Assembly: GCA_963662155.1 (NCBI GenBank)
Contig: OY759267.1
Coordinates: 37,275,778-37,339,777 of the forward strand
Length of the DNA: 64,000 bases
Direction: 5' to 3'
Source of the DNA: Lamellibrachia columna
Taxonomy: Eukaryota; Annelida; Polychaeta; Sabellida; Siboglinidae
Below the pieces are notes generated by a model, which did no database searches, was not told the origin of the DNA, and saw only the letters and a list, made by a program, of their open reading frames with translations. Shown here piece by piece: positions 40,841-53,450 of the stretch; position 1 is the stretch's first letter; every line of letters starts with the position of its first letter. The position numbers and the translations under genes were made by a program.

Positions 40841-41375
40841 TGGTCACGTATAATGTGGCTAGATTATTATCGAGTTGGGCGAATCCGCGCCACTGTTGGG
40901 TTAGAGGTGGAGGCACCACTCCGTGATTCCGGGACAAGTTACAAGTCGGACACTTGGTATAGAAGGGACGTGTGCGGCTTTTAATATATATCAGTCGGAA
41001 GACACAGGCAACGTGGGATGAACGAAACTGTCCACATTACGGCATGGCAGCAGGAGGACTCGCCCCCGGTCCTCTCTATGTACACTCCGACGCTCTAACC
41101 GCCGCGCCACCGCGTCCCGAGCACAATGTTGTGACGTGTACATATATGTATTCGATTTTTTTAACATCCAACTACACTATGTGTCTCTACTTTATAGTTT
41201 TCGGAGAAGTCAAACCATTCTTCTGAACGCAGTTTAACGCACACAAATGGTAATTCCCTGCTTCTTGCCTTAGTTATCCTAAACCTGATTTAGTTTTACC
41301 AATGAATAATTACTGTCTGTATTGTCTCCCATCACATGTCTCTGGACTGTATGTTACGTTCTTAAGTAGTAATTC
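40841..41375. repeat. Segmental duplication B, copy 2
   Basis: Direct repeat of 37833-38394, about 3.0 kb away, includes the SINE head at 40985-41120. Similarity begins just after a TA/CATA array. Confidence 0.95.
40985..41120 (-). mobile_element. tRNA-derived SINE head (in duplication B copy 2)
   Basis: Same element as at 38000-38145, carried by the duplication rather than independently inserted. Confidence 0.7.
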
Positions 41376-42367
41376 ATGCATCTTGTACTTCAGTATAGAT
41401 CTTAGTGACCTATTACTGTTTCTGTATTTTTTGTTTCTTGCTGCATATAACATGGTATTATATCGGAATCATTCCAAGCCTGCTCATAAATACGCGAACT
41501 ACCATAAATACGTGTTCGGTCAGCGTGCGTGCATAATCATGTGCAATCAGATAAACTCAACGTTTTCCAGCAGGCACACTATGTGACGTAATAGTAGGAC
41601 CCCCCTGTTGTGGGAGGGTGATATGTTTGCTTTCCTTTCTCGTTTTGCACTGAAGCGTATAGGTAATTCCGGAAGCTATTATATGTGTTTTATGAAAGTA
41701 TCACGAACAAAATCTAGTCCGCTGTAGAAACTCAATGGAAAGTCTACACTTCATCGCACGTACTACGAATGTGTGCGTTTTCTTCGCTACGCATGTCGCC
41801 ATCCCCGGGGAAGTAGCGATGACGTTTCACCCGAGCGTGACATCTTAGCGTGACGACAGCCGAAACCAGCCAGTCGGGTATATTAGTCACGGTATCAGTC
41901 ACGGGTTAATGTGACAACCGTGAAACCACCGGGACGCCTCTACAGGCCACGGCGGCATCCCCTGGGATAGCCTTAAGGCAGGCGGGTCGGGGAATATTCC
42001 TCCTCGATGTTTGTTCTAGGCAACGTGGGTAAACAATAGACTCGGCTGCTGGGTGCTACTGTTGCAAGCGTTGAGCGTGTCTTCGTGTACTCGGAGCAAT
42101 AAACAACAGGTCAGCTCTGATTATTTCGTCAAGGAACATTATACTAAAATGCTGGTGAAACCGAAATTGGTCACACCTGCCAAATACGTCGCTGTCCAAG
42201 AATCTGGTGTACAGTGATAGTAATCTGCCGTGATACTCTGGGCCTATATATGGGTGGAGAGGGCTTTAACCAGGAATATCTGCAATACGGTAGATAAAAA
42301 CACGATTTTGCTGAAACATCTGTTCAGATCGCCCGTGCGCGCACACGTGTGGACAGGTAATTTTTCG
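41376..42367. other. No recognisable feature
   Basis: CpG is raised around 41760-42000, with no gene seen. Confidence 0.45.
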
Positions 42368-42491
42368 AAGTGAACAGTCAGTGACGAGCATTGCATTCAA
42401 GTGAACAGTCAGTGACGAGCATTGCATTCAAGTGAACAGTCAGTGACGAGCATTGCATTCAAGTGAACAGTCAGTGACGAGCATTGCATTC
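42368..42491. repeat. 31-bp tandem repeat, 4 copies
   Basis: Four units starting AAGTGAACAGTCAGTGACGA, with no visible variation. Confidence 0.96.
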
Positions 42492-44242
42492 AAGTGTAAT
42501 TAATGCTCCATTCAGTTGGTCTCGTTCTACAACACGTAGCAGAGCATACACAACTTTCTAGTGACAGGCACGGCCCATCCGCTTGTGTTCAGCAGGATTA
42601 ACTAAGGATATAATGTTTTCCCAATCGTGTAAACATTACACAATTGAAAAATAATCCGGTTGCGCTCTGACTATTAATTTTTTTATCAATTTGACACGCT
42701 TAATAAAAAATTTGTATTTGACAAGGAACAACCGTATTCATGGAATCACATATAACAATAACCGATTCGCTAATATCATGTCTGCGCTACCCCCTCCCCT
42801 CCCTTCGGATAACCGGTTTTATCCAGTCTACTCCCCCCCCCCCCCACCGTAATAGGCCCGACGACGCAGGTAGCAACATTCCTAATGTAACGACATTCCC
42901 CTGTCACTGCTCTAAACATACATCATCCATAACTTGAACACATACAAACGTACTTTCGTTTTATAGACACTTTCGACTCGCAGCCGTTTTCTCGCTGCGC
43001 GCGATCCACCCGCTGGTCTGATGGCGTTCCCGGCCAAACGACTTCTTGCCGAGAATCCTAATGGATCCCGACACCTGCTTTGGGTCTCTTTAGTGTTTTC
43101 CGCGCCATAAACTTAAACGTCAGTCTGTTTAGCATTTATCACCCGCGTCGAACGTTTGCCGCTTGTTTATTTGTATTTATCGTCGGGCGTCGGTACTGAG
43201 CGATAAAATGTACACTCGCTCGGGAGAGCTGTCAGGTACACGGGCGGCTTTAGGGGTCGTGTCCACGGTCTGCCTTCCTGGTTAACGTTAGGCGTCTCCG
43301 CCACTTTTTGTAAATTAATAAATGGGCATAATTTGTGATTAACGTGTAATCGATATAGCACCAACAATCTTATTTATAAACTGTGAAGCTTTATAAGTGA
43401 AGCTATGGTATACTGTACGCTGCATGCCCTTCATTGGCATTTCGGCCACTAAAGGTATAAACATATAGTTGTTTTTTTCGTGAAATCAGTATATTATTAA
43501 ACTATGTTTTTCTTAGCATGTTGCCCGTCCAAGTGTGTTTTAATTAACCACTATTATCCCCACCAAATGCTGTATCGCGCCTGGTTGAAAGTTGAAACTA
43601 CTATCCAAAATAATGTCGAGACGGAGGATTAATGGCGTCGTTCAGACCAAGAGTTTGTAAAATCAACAACACAGAAATATCAATTTGTGTGGCAACATAC
43701 AAGTGCGAACTTTCCGTTTGTGACGTTAGTATTTTATCCTCTATTACCTCCCCGGTCGTTACTCATCGCCTCATTCGCTTTTACTACCAGAGTCCGTGAA
43801 ATGTCTGCACTCCGTGGCACATAGCAAGGTCGGTGTCCTGGGTTATCTCCGCTCTCAGATTCCACGAAGCTATGCCTTTTGCCCGAACCACAGGTGCAAA
43901 CTCTTACGGTTTCCCCGTAAATCTAGCGGATTTTCTTAAATATGACGGTCTTATGGGCGTTTTTACCCTGCACTATATGCAATTGTTTTAAAGTCAACAC
44001 TTTTGTAGTAACCCCACATTGGGAGATGACGTTACAAACTACAGGGTAATAAATGTTTACTCTTAAGCAGTATAGTTACGTAAACAATGCTATTTTGTAA
44101 TACCAAATACTCGCGACATCCAATCAATACGTCCCAGTTTGCAAGGCGAGGTCCTTTGAGCATGCAGCAAACCAGCGGACGTAGATAATCATATATACGG
44201 GTTTGTTTGCGATCTTACGGATTTCTGTTACCAGTCTTACAG
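42492..44242. other. No gene recognised
   Basis: CpG-rich around 42970-43270. A C-run of about 14 at 42831. Nothing else supported. Confidence 0.4.
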
Positions 44243-44403
44243 GTGTGCACCACCCAGGGTTGGCAGCTGAGACAGCATCAGAAACATATGAATACGCACA
44301 CTTGGATAGTCTGAATTCTAGAAGGCCAGACGAGGGTCGTCTATACTATTCAGTAGACAGTTTCTCAGAATTCATAAGCGTATTGGGTATAGATGGCTAC
44401 TAG
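44243..44403 (+). CDS. Possible terminal exon with tyrosine-based tail motifs
   Basis: After a plausible acceptor (TCTTACAG|GTGTG, AG at 44241-44242) an open frame of 53 residues runs to TAG at 44401-44403. It reads VHHPGLAAETASETYEYAHL, then a segment with RRPDEGRLYYSVDSF. TYEYAHL (YxxL) and short Tyr/Ser/Asp-rich sequence resemble the cytoplasmic tail ends of invertebrate single-pass receptors. The intron would be phase 1, common at such junctions. No partner exons are recognisable nearby, so this is a weak call; chance open frame is the alternative. Confidence 0.25.
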
Positions 44404-44977
44404 ATGAAAGTATAATGTAGCGAACGAAGCACTGTGACGCGACGCAAATCGCCCGGCTTAAGTATAACGGATGTTTCTACAAGTGTGTTGCCAAATCGTA
44501 ATGCTTAAATTGGTGAACTATTTGCGTTGAATTTCGAAATAGCTCGGACTTGGCCAATTCCTTTTTCATAGGATAAATTAACAGGTTTATGTTAGAAAAC
44601 TATTAACTAGTTGTTAAGAACTATGCACTTGCACTGAAGTAATGCTGTTTACATTAATATATCATTATAACTGTAGGGGTATTTAATTTTTGGTTGCACC
44701 CAGTATTTAGTTCACCCTCTGTACAATGTATTATAATAAATAACCAGCGTTTCCTTTGTCACTGTTATACCGTTACCCCAGGTTTTTATCTTGGGACCAT
44801 GCAGTTTCTATGATTCTAATATGTAGGTAATCCTCCTAACGCATCTGTCTTCCATAAAAAAGAACTGCACAACTGAAGGGAAAATATGTGGACAATAGGC
44901 GAAAGATGTTTGCTTAGATAACACATAATCATTAATTAAACTTTTTATAATATGTTTGCTACTGCTTATAGACATTT
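44404..44977. other. No recognisable feature
   Basis: AT-rich sequence only. Confidence 0.5.
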
Positions 44978-45109
44978 CACGTCACAACGGGCTGACTGCC
45001 AAACGCACTGCATATCGTGGTTGAAATCAGTACCCGTCTACACCACGTCACAACGGGCTGACTGCCAAACACACTGCCTATCGTGGTTGAAATCCGTACC
45101 CGTCTACAC
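44978..45109. repeat. 66-bp direct duplication
   Basis: Two adjacent units starting CACGTCACAACGGGCTGACT with four differences. Confidence 0.95.
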
Positions 45110-47200
45110 CATGGGCCGGACACTCGGTGTTGAGTCTAGGTTGCACAAATCATCATCTCCAGCTGCTGGTGCTTATGACAAAGAAGCGGTAGTGTCTCCG
45201 GTCTGTCTATTCCGCATAAATCACACAATTTTACCTCAGAATGGTTCAGCCTTGGGCGACTGTGGTCAAACGACGCGCATAAACATCGTGCAGTTAGAGA
45301 CGAGCGCTATCGCTCGATTCACCTGCCGTAGGAAAGTCATATAATCGTTGTGAAACAATTCACGTAGCTGGATGTCTTTACGGGTAGCATTTTCTATACG
45401 CAGCACGATTGGATACGACTTTGAATTTCCCTCATATTTCAGGGGGAGCTTCGCATTCAATGTGTTTGCAATTAGGATATAGTACATTTAGCTTTAGTCC
45501 TATAAAAATAACGAATGAAGTGCCCGTTCATTCGCACAGACAGTAATTATGCCAAAACTTACACTAGAGACAGAGGTCAGGAAAGGTCGTATTGTCCACA
45601 AAATGACGGATCGGGATGATACATGCATGACTGGCGTCGTCAGCTGTGTTGATTAGTATTATGGAGCGGCCTTTCAGGAGACGTTCTTCGGTAACTATCA
45701 TCTTCACGGTTGACAAATGTCTGACATGTTTTTATTCCTATCGAAAATAAAATACCCGCTCCCTCGCACAAACGGCAATTACCGCGACAGCGACTCGACC
45801 CGTCAGTAAACAAACCCGAGACGGCCGCGATGGGCAAAAAACTACGCCGCGCGCGTGCAAAGTGGCACGCGTCGCCAAATGTCGTCTGCCTTCGTTTATC
45901 ACCCGTCGTTCCCCCGCTCACTTTTGATCTATGTTCTCCGGCGTTTCTGCTCGTTTGATTGACAGTTCAGCTGGCGGGAGCGCGCGCTGACGTAGCATCG
46001 TTGCCTGACGGGCATCTCCGTTACGCGACCTAGCGAGCGATCCCGCCTGAGGCCGGCTACATCACACGGGCCGGTTAGCCACATCGCCCGCTACCAATGT
46101 AATTAGAACCTGCGTTATATCTCGATTTAGCCGATACCAGACAGAATTCGACACGTACAGACGCCGGTTTAACGATTCCGATTTATTAGTTTGCGCATTG
46201 CTGTCGATTATCCACTTTGTCTTAATGGTTTCTTCTTACACGCAAGTGTTAAAAGTCAACACTTGGGCTTCTCACGAATTAAATTAGGCTTCCAATGTTT
46301 TGCTCAAGTAACTGCAGACCAGTGGCTCATAACGCCGAGTGCAAACGTTCAACTTAATTTAGTACTTTATAATGAGTGTAACGATGTGCAAAAACATACA
46401 TATATTAACGTTTATATTATACAACCGTAGTACAACATATTGTACAACAAATTGAAAGATGTTTACATTCTTTCTGATCCGATAGTACTAAACAAGATAT
46501 ATTGTTTATTACTATTTTTTTTATAGCGTATCTACAACCGAGCGTCTTGTAATTATCGCTGCAACAGCAATTGACTCTTTCCATTTTTCTTGGGCCCCAG
46601 TGGTTTCAAATATATTCCCCACTGTTCCTTGTATGAAATACCTAAACTGCATTTGACCGATGAGAACTACACAATGTCCTTGGACTATCGGCTCGACCGT
46701 TTTATTGACGATGAAATTATGTATAATTTTATTTTGTTCGAATTGCACTACAGAGTGCTTTACGTAGACGTAGAAGATATTTACTAGAAGTGAATGCAGC
46801 TTACGTGAATATTTGTCACGTAAGTCTAGTTAGTGTTGACATGTACAAGTGTACAAGTGTGCAAGCGTACAAGTGTACAATTGTGCAAGCGTACAAGGGG
46901 TGAGGAATTAAGCTATTGTAAGAGGTGTTCTACTTCACAATCGCGACACCTTTGAATAGTGTACTTCCGTTGACACACAGGTTGAGGACTTGCGAACACG
47001 TGACTGTATTGCACCCGAGAATGAATACAATCTCCTTTAACTTCATTTAATTTTCGTAAAATCCACCAGGCTAGCAGCCTGCGTCGTGCATATGCTCACA
47101 TGATTGATTTGCACACAATGTATTTTATTCGATGGTGTATTATCAGCCGTTTAGCATTTTACTGTAGAGCACAAAGACCAATCAAGCGGTGCGTGACATG
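45110..47200. other. No gene; CpG-rich stretch 45640-46100
   Basis: 45640-46100 is CpG-dense and ends in AATTAG/GATTTA words; a control element is possible. 46846-46905 has degenerate GTACAAGTGT repeats. No coding domain. Confidence 0.4.
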
Positions 47201-47215
47201 CCACTAGGTGGCAGC
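47201..47215 (+). promoter_or_regulatory. Perfect CTCF-type core motif
   Basis: CCACTAGGTGGCAGC matches CCASYAGRKGGCRS at every position. CTCF binding and insulator function are inferred from the motif. It lies about 17 kb upstream of the snail start on the far side of the duplications. Confidence 0.45.
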
Positions 47216-48216
47216 ACTATCGGTTTAGGTTGGCGTGACTGCTACTTTTGAGACTGCAAAGATTCTTTGTAGACGTTACAGCTGATGATTTACCTGGCAT
47301 TATCTATAGGCAATATATGGAATTTGTTCGCTTTATGCAATATAAATTGAACATTACACAATCCACATGGAACCGTATATCGTCGTCAGTATACCAAGCA
47401 TTAAGCGAGGCACATTTCCAAGGATAAATAACACAAATACGTCTGGAAGTTACGAAGATATATTATGTGAACCAGCCTAGGAGACACGTGTAGAATTCAT
47501 GACCTACTTCGCTTCAAATAAAACCAGCATTGCTGGCCTACATACTCGCTATCGCGCCAGTTTATCCCACCTGGCTCTTTTTCTCGTCTGACTGTTCCTA
47601 TCGCACCTGGTCTCCCGCATATATGCGGGCGATTAATGCGTACTTCACACATCTTCTTACAGTCCCTTCCGCAATACAAAGTAGTGCAACACGCACGCAC
47701 ACACACACGTGTGTTTGTGTGCGTGCGTGTGTGCTTGATGCGCCACCTATTGAATCATTATGATTCCAGACAGAGAACGAGCGACGACGCTTATAGCGGC
47801 AGATCGTTAATGCAGCACATCTGTCTTGAAGCATCAGCCGTGACGGCATCAGTATAAAGAAATAAACAAACGCTAGACGTCGCAAGATCAATAACATCTT
47901 ATTCACTTCAAACCACAGCAGTTTATCAACACGAAAATGCAACTGCATTGCACTGGGTGTAGGTTTTATTGATTTATATCGCATCACATAAGTTTAAATG
48001 TGGGTGTGTGCGCGCGCGCGTGTGTGTGCGCACCTGTTCATGCGCGTATGTGCGTTCGTATGTATTCTTATCAATCGTTAGTCCGAATTGCTATACAGGC
48101 CCTGTATGTACGCTAAGCCGTGTTGGAATAAACTTTCGAGCAGCCTGTGCAGTTGCATGCAGTTAACTCACCGTGTACCGATGTTGTGCTGCGTTCCAAT
48201 GCTCTCATGTTTACCA
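47216..48216. other. No gene recognised; short CA/GT tracts
   Basis: Contains an ACGCACACACAC/GTGTGCGTGCG inverted pair at 47690-47735 that could form a hairpin. No coding signal. Confidence 0.5.
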
Positions 48217-48763
48217 GTTCACGACATGTAAATAGAGTTCACGACCCCGCTGAACTCGTAATTACCAGTCGAGAATTTAAAGGTCCCTCCTCAATTCGAA
48301 TTTTTCGCTACTCGCATTTCAAATTCATTTGCGAAAATTCAGACCTACATATGTATTCACTGCAACGTGCTATCTCGTTTGTGCAACTGCTTATGTAGTT
48401 TTTGTGTGAAATCATCAAACTATTAAATTATGTAATGCTTGATCCAGCATTTATTTAATTGAAAATGAAAATGCCGAAAACTCACGAATTTCGCCCTTGG
48501 TGTAATTTCATCACTTTTTCAAGTGATCGGCGAGAGGATGGAAGTCACGCCCATGATCAGTGTTTACCGTTTTATATATCCACTATTTTGAGCCTTACCA
48601 GCAAAAATACGCACGTTTATGTATTAAGCCGACCGCGGATATCACTCAAGCTATTAACACACTTCATATTAGGACATCGACGAACCGGATTCGCAATAGG
48701 CGACAGATGACGACTCGTATTTACGAGTTGATCCGGGTTCGTGAATTCTATTTACATGAACTC
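48217..48763. mobile_element. Candidate inverted-repeat (foldback) element, ~547 bp
   Basis: Arms 48217-48264 and 48718-48763 are imperfect inverted repeats sharing ATGTAAATAGA, TTCACGA, CCCG and AACTCGTAA. The interior contains a segment at 48465-48575 found inverted at 26425-26545. No transposase; a non-autonomous DNA element is inferred. Target-site duplication not clear. Confidence 0.5.
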
Positions 48764-48876
48764 TATTGACATGTTCTGAACTCGCATTCACGAAAAGTAC
48801 GAGAGAACACGAACGCAACTTTAGTCTGGCAACTCCTGCTAAAGGTAAACATTTCAACAGCGTGCGAAACGTTGCT

Positions 48877-48940
48877 TTATTTGACAACGTCCTTATTTGA
48901 CAACGTCCTTATTTGACAACGTCCTTATTTGACAACGTCC
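48877..48940. repeat. 16-bp tandem repeat, 4 copies
   Basis: TTATTTGACAACGTCC repeated four times without variation. Confidence 0.97.
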
Positions 48941-49518
48941 TTATTATACCATTTTAAAAATTGCCCCTTTTCTGAAATGTACCAGTCACCGGCGTATATT
49001 TAAATAACCCGACCGTTTTGGATTCCGGTGTAAGCCCACAATTACTCCAGCGGCCCCCATCAACACGAACATCGCCGGTGCTGTCGTCGATTTCATAATT
49101 ACGCTAAAAATATCCATAAATATCCATATTTATTGCTGTTCTCACGGGCCGCTTCCGAATCGATGCAGCAGATGCTGGCTTGACGCGTGGACTTCGTGAT
49201 CGACGCTGACACCAGACGTAGTTCTTGGTGACACTCGCTGTGATGAACGCTGACGCCCGGCCACTCTAGCGAAAACTCCGCTAATGTTAGACTGCGTTAC
49301 ACTTGCCAACCGGGTAATTACTGTCGTGTCCAGCGCGACCGGACATCGTCCAGAACGGCTGGACACCCCACTGTGGGCTGCGCAAACTCGGCAATTGTCG
49401 CTGCCGAGAGTGTTATTAAGCCGCGGTAATTAGCTATTGTAGCGAGTTCGAATTTCTGTGTCGCCAACAATTGGTTAATCAGAGGACAAGTGGGTGGTTT
49501 CCAGGATGAGCAGGCCGC
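48941..49518. other. No gene; CpG-rich sequence
   Basis: 49020-49480 is CpG-dense with several GGTAATTA/GGTAATTAGC words. Possible conserved non-coding element; not testable from one sequence. Confidence 0.35.
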
Positions 49519-49937
49519 GTGGACGGGAGAGGTGGATGCGTGGAGGATGAGGTGGATGCGTGGAGGGTGAGGTGGGTGCGTGGAGGGTGAGGTGGATGCG
49601 TGGAGGGTGAGGTGGGTGCGTGGAGGGTGAGGTGGATGCGTGGAGAATGAGGTGGATGCGTGGAGGATGAGGTGGATGCGTGGAGGGTGAGGTGGATACG
49701 TGGAGGGTGAGGTGGATGCGTGGAGGTTGAGGTGGATGCGTAGAGGGTGAGGTGGGTGCGTGGAGGGTGAGGTGGATGCGTGGACGGGAGAGGTGGATGC
49801 GTGGAGGATGAGGTGGATGCGTGGAGGGTGAGGTGGGTGCGTGGAGGGTGAGGTGGATGCGTGGAGGATGAGGTGGATGCGTGGAGGGTGAGGTGGATGC
49901 GTGGAGGTTGAGGTGGATGCGTGGAGGGTGAGGTGGA
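49519..49937. repeat. 20-bp minisatellite, ~21 copies
   Basis: Unit GTGGATGCGTGGAGGGTGAG with GGGT/GGAT/GGTT variants. The variant GTGGACGGGAGAG occurs twice about 260 bp apart with a similar order of variants after it, suggesting a higher-order duplication within the array. The long minus-strand open frame (Pro/His/Ser repeats) is a by-product. Confidence 0.96.
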
Positions 49938-50018
49938 CTTGTGGACGTGCTTTTATCCAGTAGAATCGTTTGTTAGACCGACACATGCAGAAAACACATA
50001 TACTAGAAACAGTAATAC

Positions 50019-50221
<203 letters not shown>

Positions 50222-50366
50222 CTTTTTGGTGTGCGTGCGTTATTATGCTCATCCAATATACCGCTTAGTTCCTCTTTATTTGTCCTCAACCTTAAATATC
50301 TTCTTTCTCTCGTCCGTATGTACTCTTCCATCCAGCTACGACTTTCAAATAGGTTGCAAATTTGCC

Positions 50367-50557
50367 AGCTACACGGCATACACTACACGGCATACACTAC
50401 ACGGTATACACTACACGGCATACACTACACGGTATACACTACACGGTATACACTACACGGTATACACTACACGGTATACACTACACGGTATACACTACAC
50501 GGCATACACTACACGGCATACACTACACGGTATACACTACACGGCATACACTACACG
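50367..50557. repeat. 14-bp minisatellite, ~13 copies
   Basis: Unit ATACACTACACGGT with a GGC/GGT variant. Confidence 0.97.
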
Positions 50558-51245
50558 AAACTGAGAATGGAAACACGAGGTTTTACCTTTCCCATATTAT
50601 TTATTCTTCAAAGTGGTCCTCATTCACGGCCAACACAAAGTATCAGCGGGTGGTTCCAAGGACAAAATGCAGTGTTTGTTACAGCCGAGAGCAGCGGCCA
50701 TTAATTTCAAACTTCCGGTTGTCACCAGCAGAAGACGAGAGCAGAAACAACGACGGGCAAATACAAACAACTGTATGGCGAAGGTGTGGACAAGTTCACA
50801 ATAGCTGGTCACTAAGTGTAAGTGCCGACAAGGCTTTGTCTCAGCGTCCCCTCCAGTTAGAGCCAACAGAACACACCCCAGGTCCTCGGGGACACCGGGA
50901 ACTCGTCGTATTCCCACAATTTCCTTCGGGAATTTCTTGGCAAACTGGCATCCGTTTGTTCGCGAGAAAACCGTCTATTGTTGTAGCGTCGCTGACGTCT
51001 CGTCTCGAAGGACTGCTGTCATTTCGGTTGCATAATTATTTACATGCCACCTGCTTGTAATTCAACCTCTGTCGACGCTAAACGACGTTAGTATTATTCC
51101 ATCTGTTTACGGTTTGCTGGAAATTACGAACATGAATCTTTCATGCACACTTCGCACTGTGCCTGGAGCAGGATGATCGTTGCACAAGTGCTTAGTGAAA
51201 GCCCTCATTCAAAGCCATAACCTATTCAATAGGACGCACATTCAA

Positions 51246-51248
<3 letters not shown>
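50558..51248. other. No recognisable feature
   Basis: Open frames run on from the repeat but have no domain. Confidence 0.45.
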
Positions 51249-51336
<88 letters not shown>

Positions 51337-51408
51337 CAGACAGTTTCTCAAATATGTCCACGTGAGCGGTGCTTCCTCTGCACCTTTTGTTTGATACACA
51401 CACACACA

Positions 51409-51448
<40 letters not shown>
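51249..51448. repeat. (TA)n and, 65 bp on, (ACGC)n microsatellites
   Basis: TA tract 51249-51333; ACAC/ACGC tract 51399-51448. Confidence 0.96.
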
Positions 51449-52994
51449 CACACACACGTAAATCAAGAACGTCTTCAATCAGCAAGCGTGGGATAATGGT
51501 CTTAATTGAGAGATTCACGCGTCTACAAATGCACTGTCCTCGTCGAAGAACAACTATCGAACAAGGAACAAAGATGGTTCGAGTCTTACTTCAGACGTCA
51601 ACTTGAGGCAGTAACTATGCGCAATCGCATCACTTGTTTGTTTGAGCACTCCTGATTTATGATTAGCTAAATAGGCCGCAAACAAGTGCATCAACGCGGC
51701 TGTCATATATTAGATTATCAACGATTCGATGCGACGAGCGCCAAGACCTAACTCGCTCCGTCATTAAACACACTCCGACACAATCGCATCGTCGCCGTCT
51801 CGGCCTGCACTAACGAGTCGCGGCTGCCAAAACACGATAAATATGGCAGCAGAACTCGCAAGCGTAGAAATTATGCACATTTTGATAGAAGCTTTCGTTG
51901 GATGTGATTACTGTCTAAATTACGTTTCCCATCACTTCGTTTGTGTTCGAGTGCTCGAGGCCTGTAAGCGCGCGGACCTGTCGCTTATGAAATATGCATA
52001 TAATCAGCGTCGTGATCACTCCGTTGATTGCGCTGCCTACGTAGTTGCGTGGCTTCCATGTGTGTGTGTGTGCGCGGGTGCGCGCCTGCGTGCGTGCGTG
52101 TGTGTGTGTGCACACCATTTTTTACCCGTGTTATTGGAATGGGATGCTATATATGACAGTAAACGTCGCGACCATTAAGAGACAAATCGTTGTTAAATAA
52201 AATAACGAAATTCGTATATACATGCTCACAATAACCCCCACGAAAGAACAGTTGACGGCAGGCACATTAATTAGCGAATAATATTCATTCCCATATTGCT
52301 TCACAATGTGCGCACATTGTAAGTTTGCATTCGTGTGGTCTTCAAAACATGACGTAATCCTGCTCGGATTAGCCAGTCTGAATGAATGTATCGAATATTC
52401 AATGTGCTGTTGATATCCACGAACATCATTTTCGGAAGTCGTTGATGCAAATGTCTGTTTGCAAATACTACAGCTGTCACAGAAAACCACCGCCAACTAA
52501 GAAATCCCGTGGGAGTGTTGTATTCGACCGGATGTCCAGTATTCAGTACATGCAGATCATTCGGATGTGTTCGACAATTATCGACAGTATTGTAACGTAC
52601 ATGGGAAATATCTTAGCTCAAGCTGCGACGTATAGTCTTCCTGAGCGGTCGCACGAGCGGGCCACGTGGACGTTGATTCAACTGAAGATTTACCTTGCTC
52701 CTCTGCGACTCATATGGTTATAATTTACAAATATTGAACCCCAATATACGAATATGTTGCGCCCAATCACATTTTGGGGGGATTATCTCGCTCGGCACTG
52801 TGTACTCAGCACATGGATTGAACGGATTTGCCCAAGCTTCGAAACGGCAGCAATTAAGAGGATTTCCTCGATTGAGAGTCCGACCAAACGTTCCAACCAT
52901 CGAGCCAACACACCTATATTGGGGGTCGCAAGTTTCGATGTAGGCCCTAGTTCTTCTTCCGGGTACGAGTCGACCCTCTCGTCGAAGCTTACTC

Positions 52995-52999
<5 letters not shown>
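51449..52999. other. No gene recognised
   Basis: Contains a short GT/GCGT tract at 52057-52110. No coding domain. Confidence 0.45.
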
Positions 53000-53034
<35 letters not shown>

Positions 53035-53035
53035 C

Positions 53036-53110
<75 letters not shown>

Positions 53111-53112
53111 TG
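53000..53112. repeat. (GT)n / (GCGT)n microsatellite
   Basis: GT tract, then GC alternation, then about 18 GCGT units. Confidence 0.97.
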
Positions 53113-53144
53113 AAAAGTTGAAAGCGTGAAAGATGCAATGTGAA

Positions 53145-53450
53145 TTAATGTTTCAACCTGGAGATTCTCTGCCTGAAGAAACTTGATGCTGTCGCTGCGT
53201 TGGCCGGCAGATTGTTCCAGTTGGCTATCGTAAGGGGTACAAAAAAACTGTACTGGGTGAATTTCGTAGTGATTGGGGGAGTTGAAAGGCTTTGGAATGC
53301 GTGTATCGAAAGGGTCTCACAAGGGGTATAGGTTGGGGGAGAAGTCCAGGGTGACTATAAAATACAAGGACTAAAACATGACAAGGCGGATGTCGGTTCT
53401 CCTTTGTTGGAGGCTGCGCCAGTTTAGATGTTTGAGCATATAGTTAATTA
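53145..53450 (-). pseudogene. Second LINE family, RT C-terminal remnant
   Basis: Minus-strand reading gives MLKHLNWRSLQQRRTDIRLVMF, then a stop, then in another frame FRYTHSKAFQLPQSLRN, and in a third IANWNNLPANAATASSFF. This order (W-x-L-QQRR-x-x-x-RL..F, then arginine/tyrosine-rich S-F-P-type motif, then W-N-LP) is the C-terminal end of a non-LTR reverse transcriptase as seen in many invertebrate LINEs. Two stops and at least two frameshifts show an old remnant. It is not the family at 10.4 kb, whose equivalent end reads VINEWNKLPNDC with different flanks. Confidence 0.72.
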
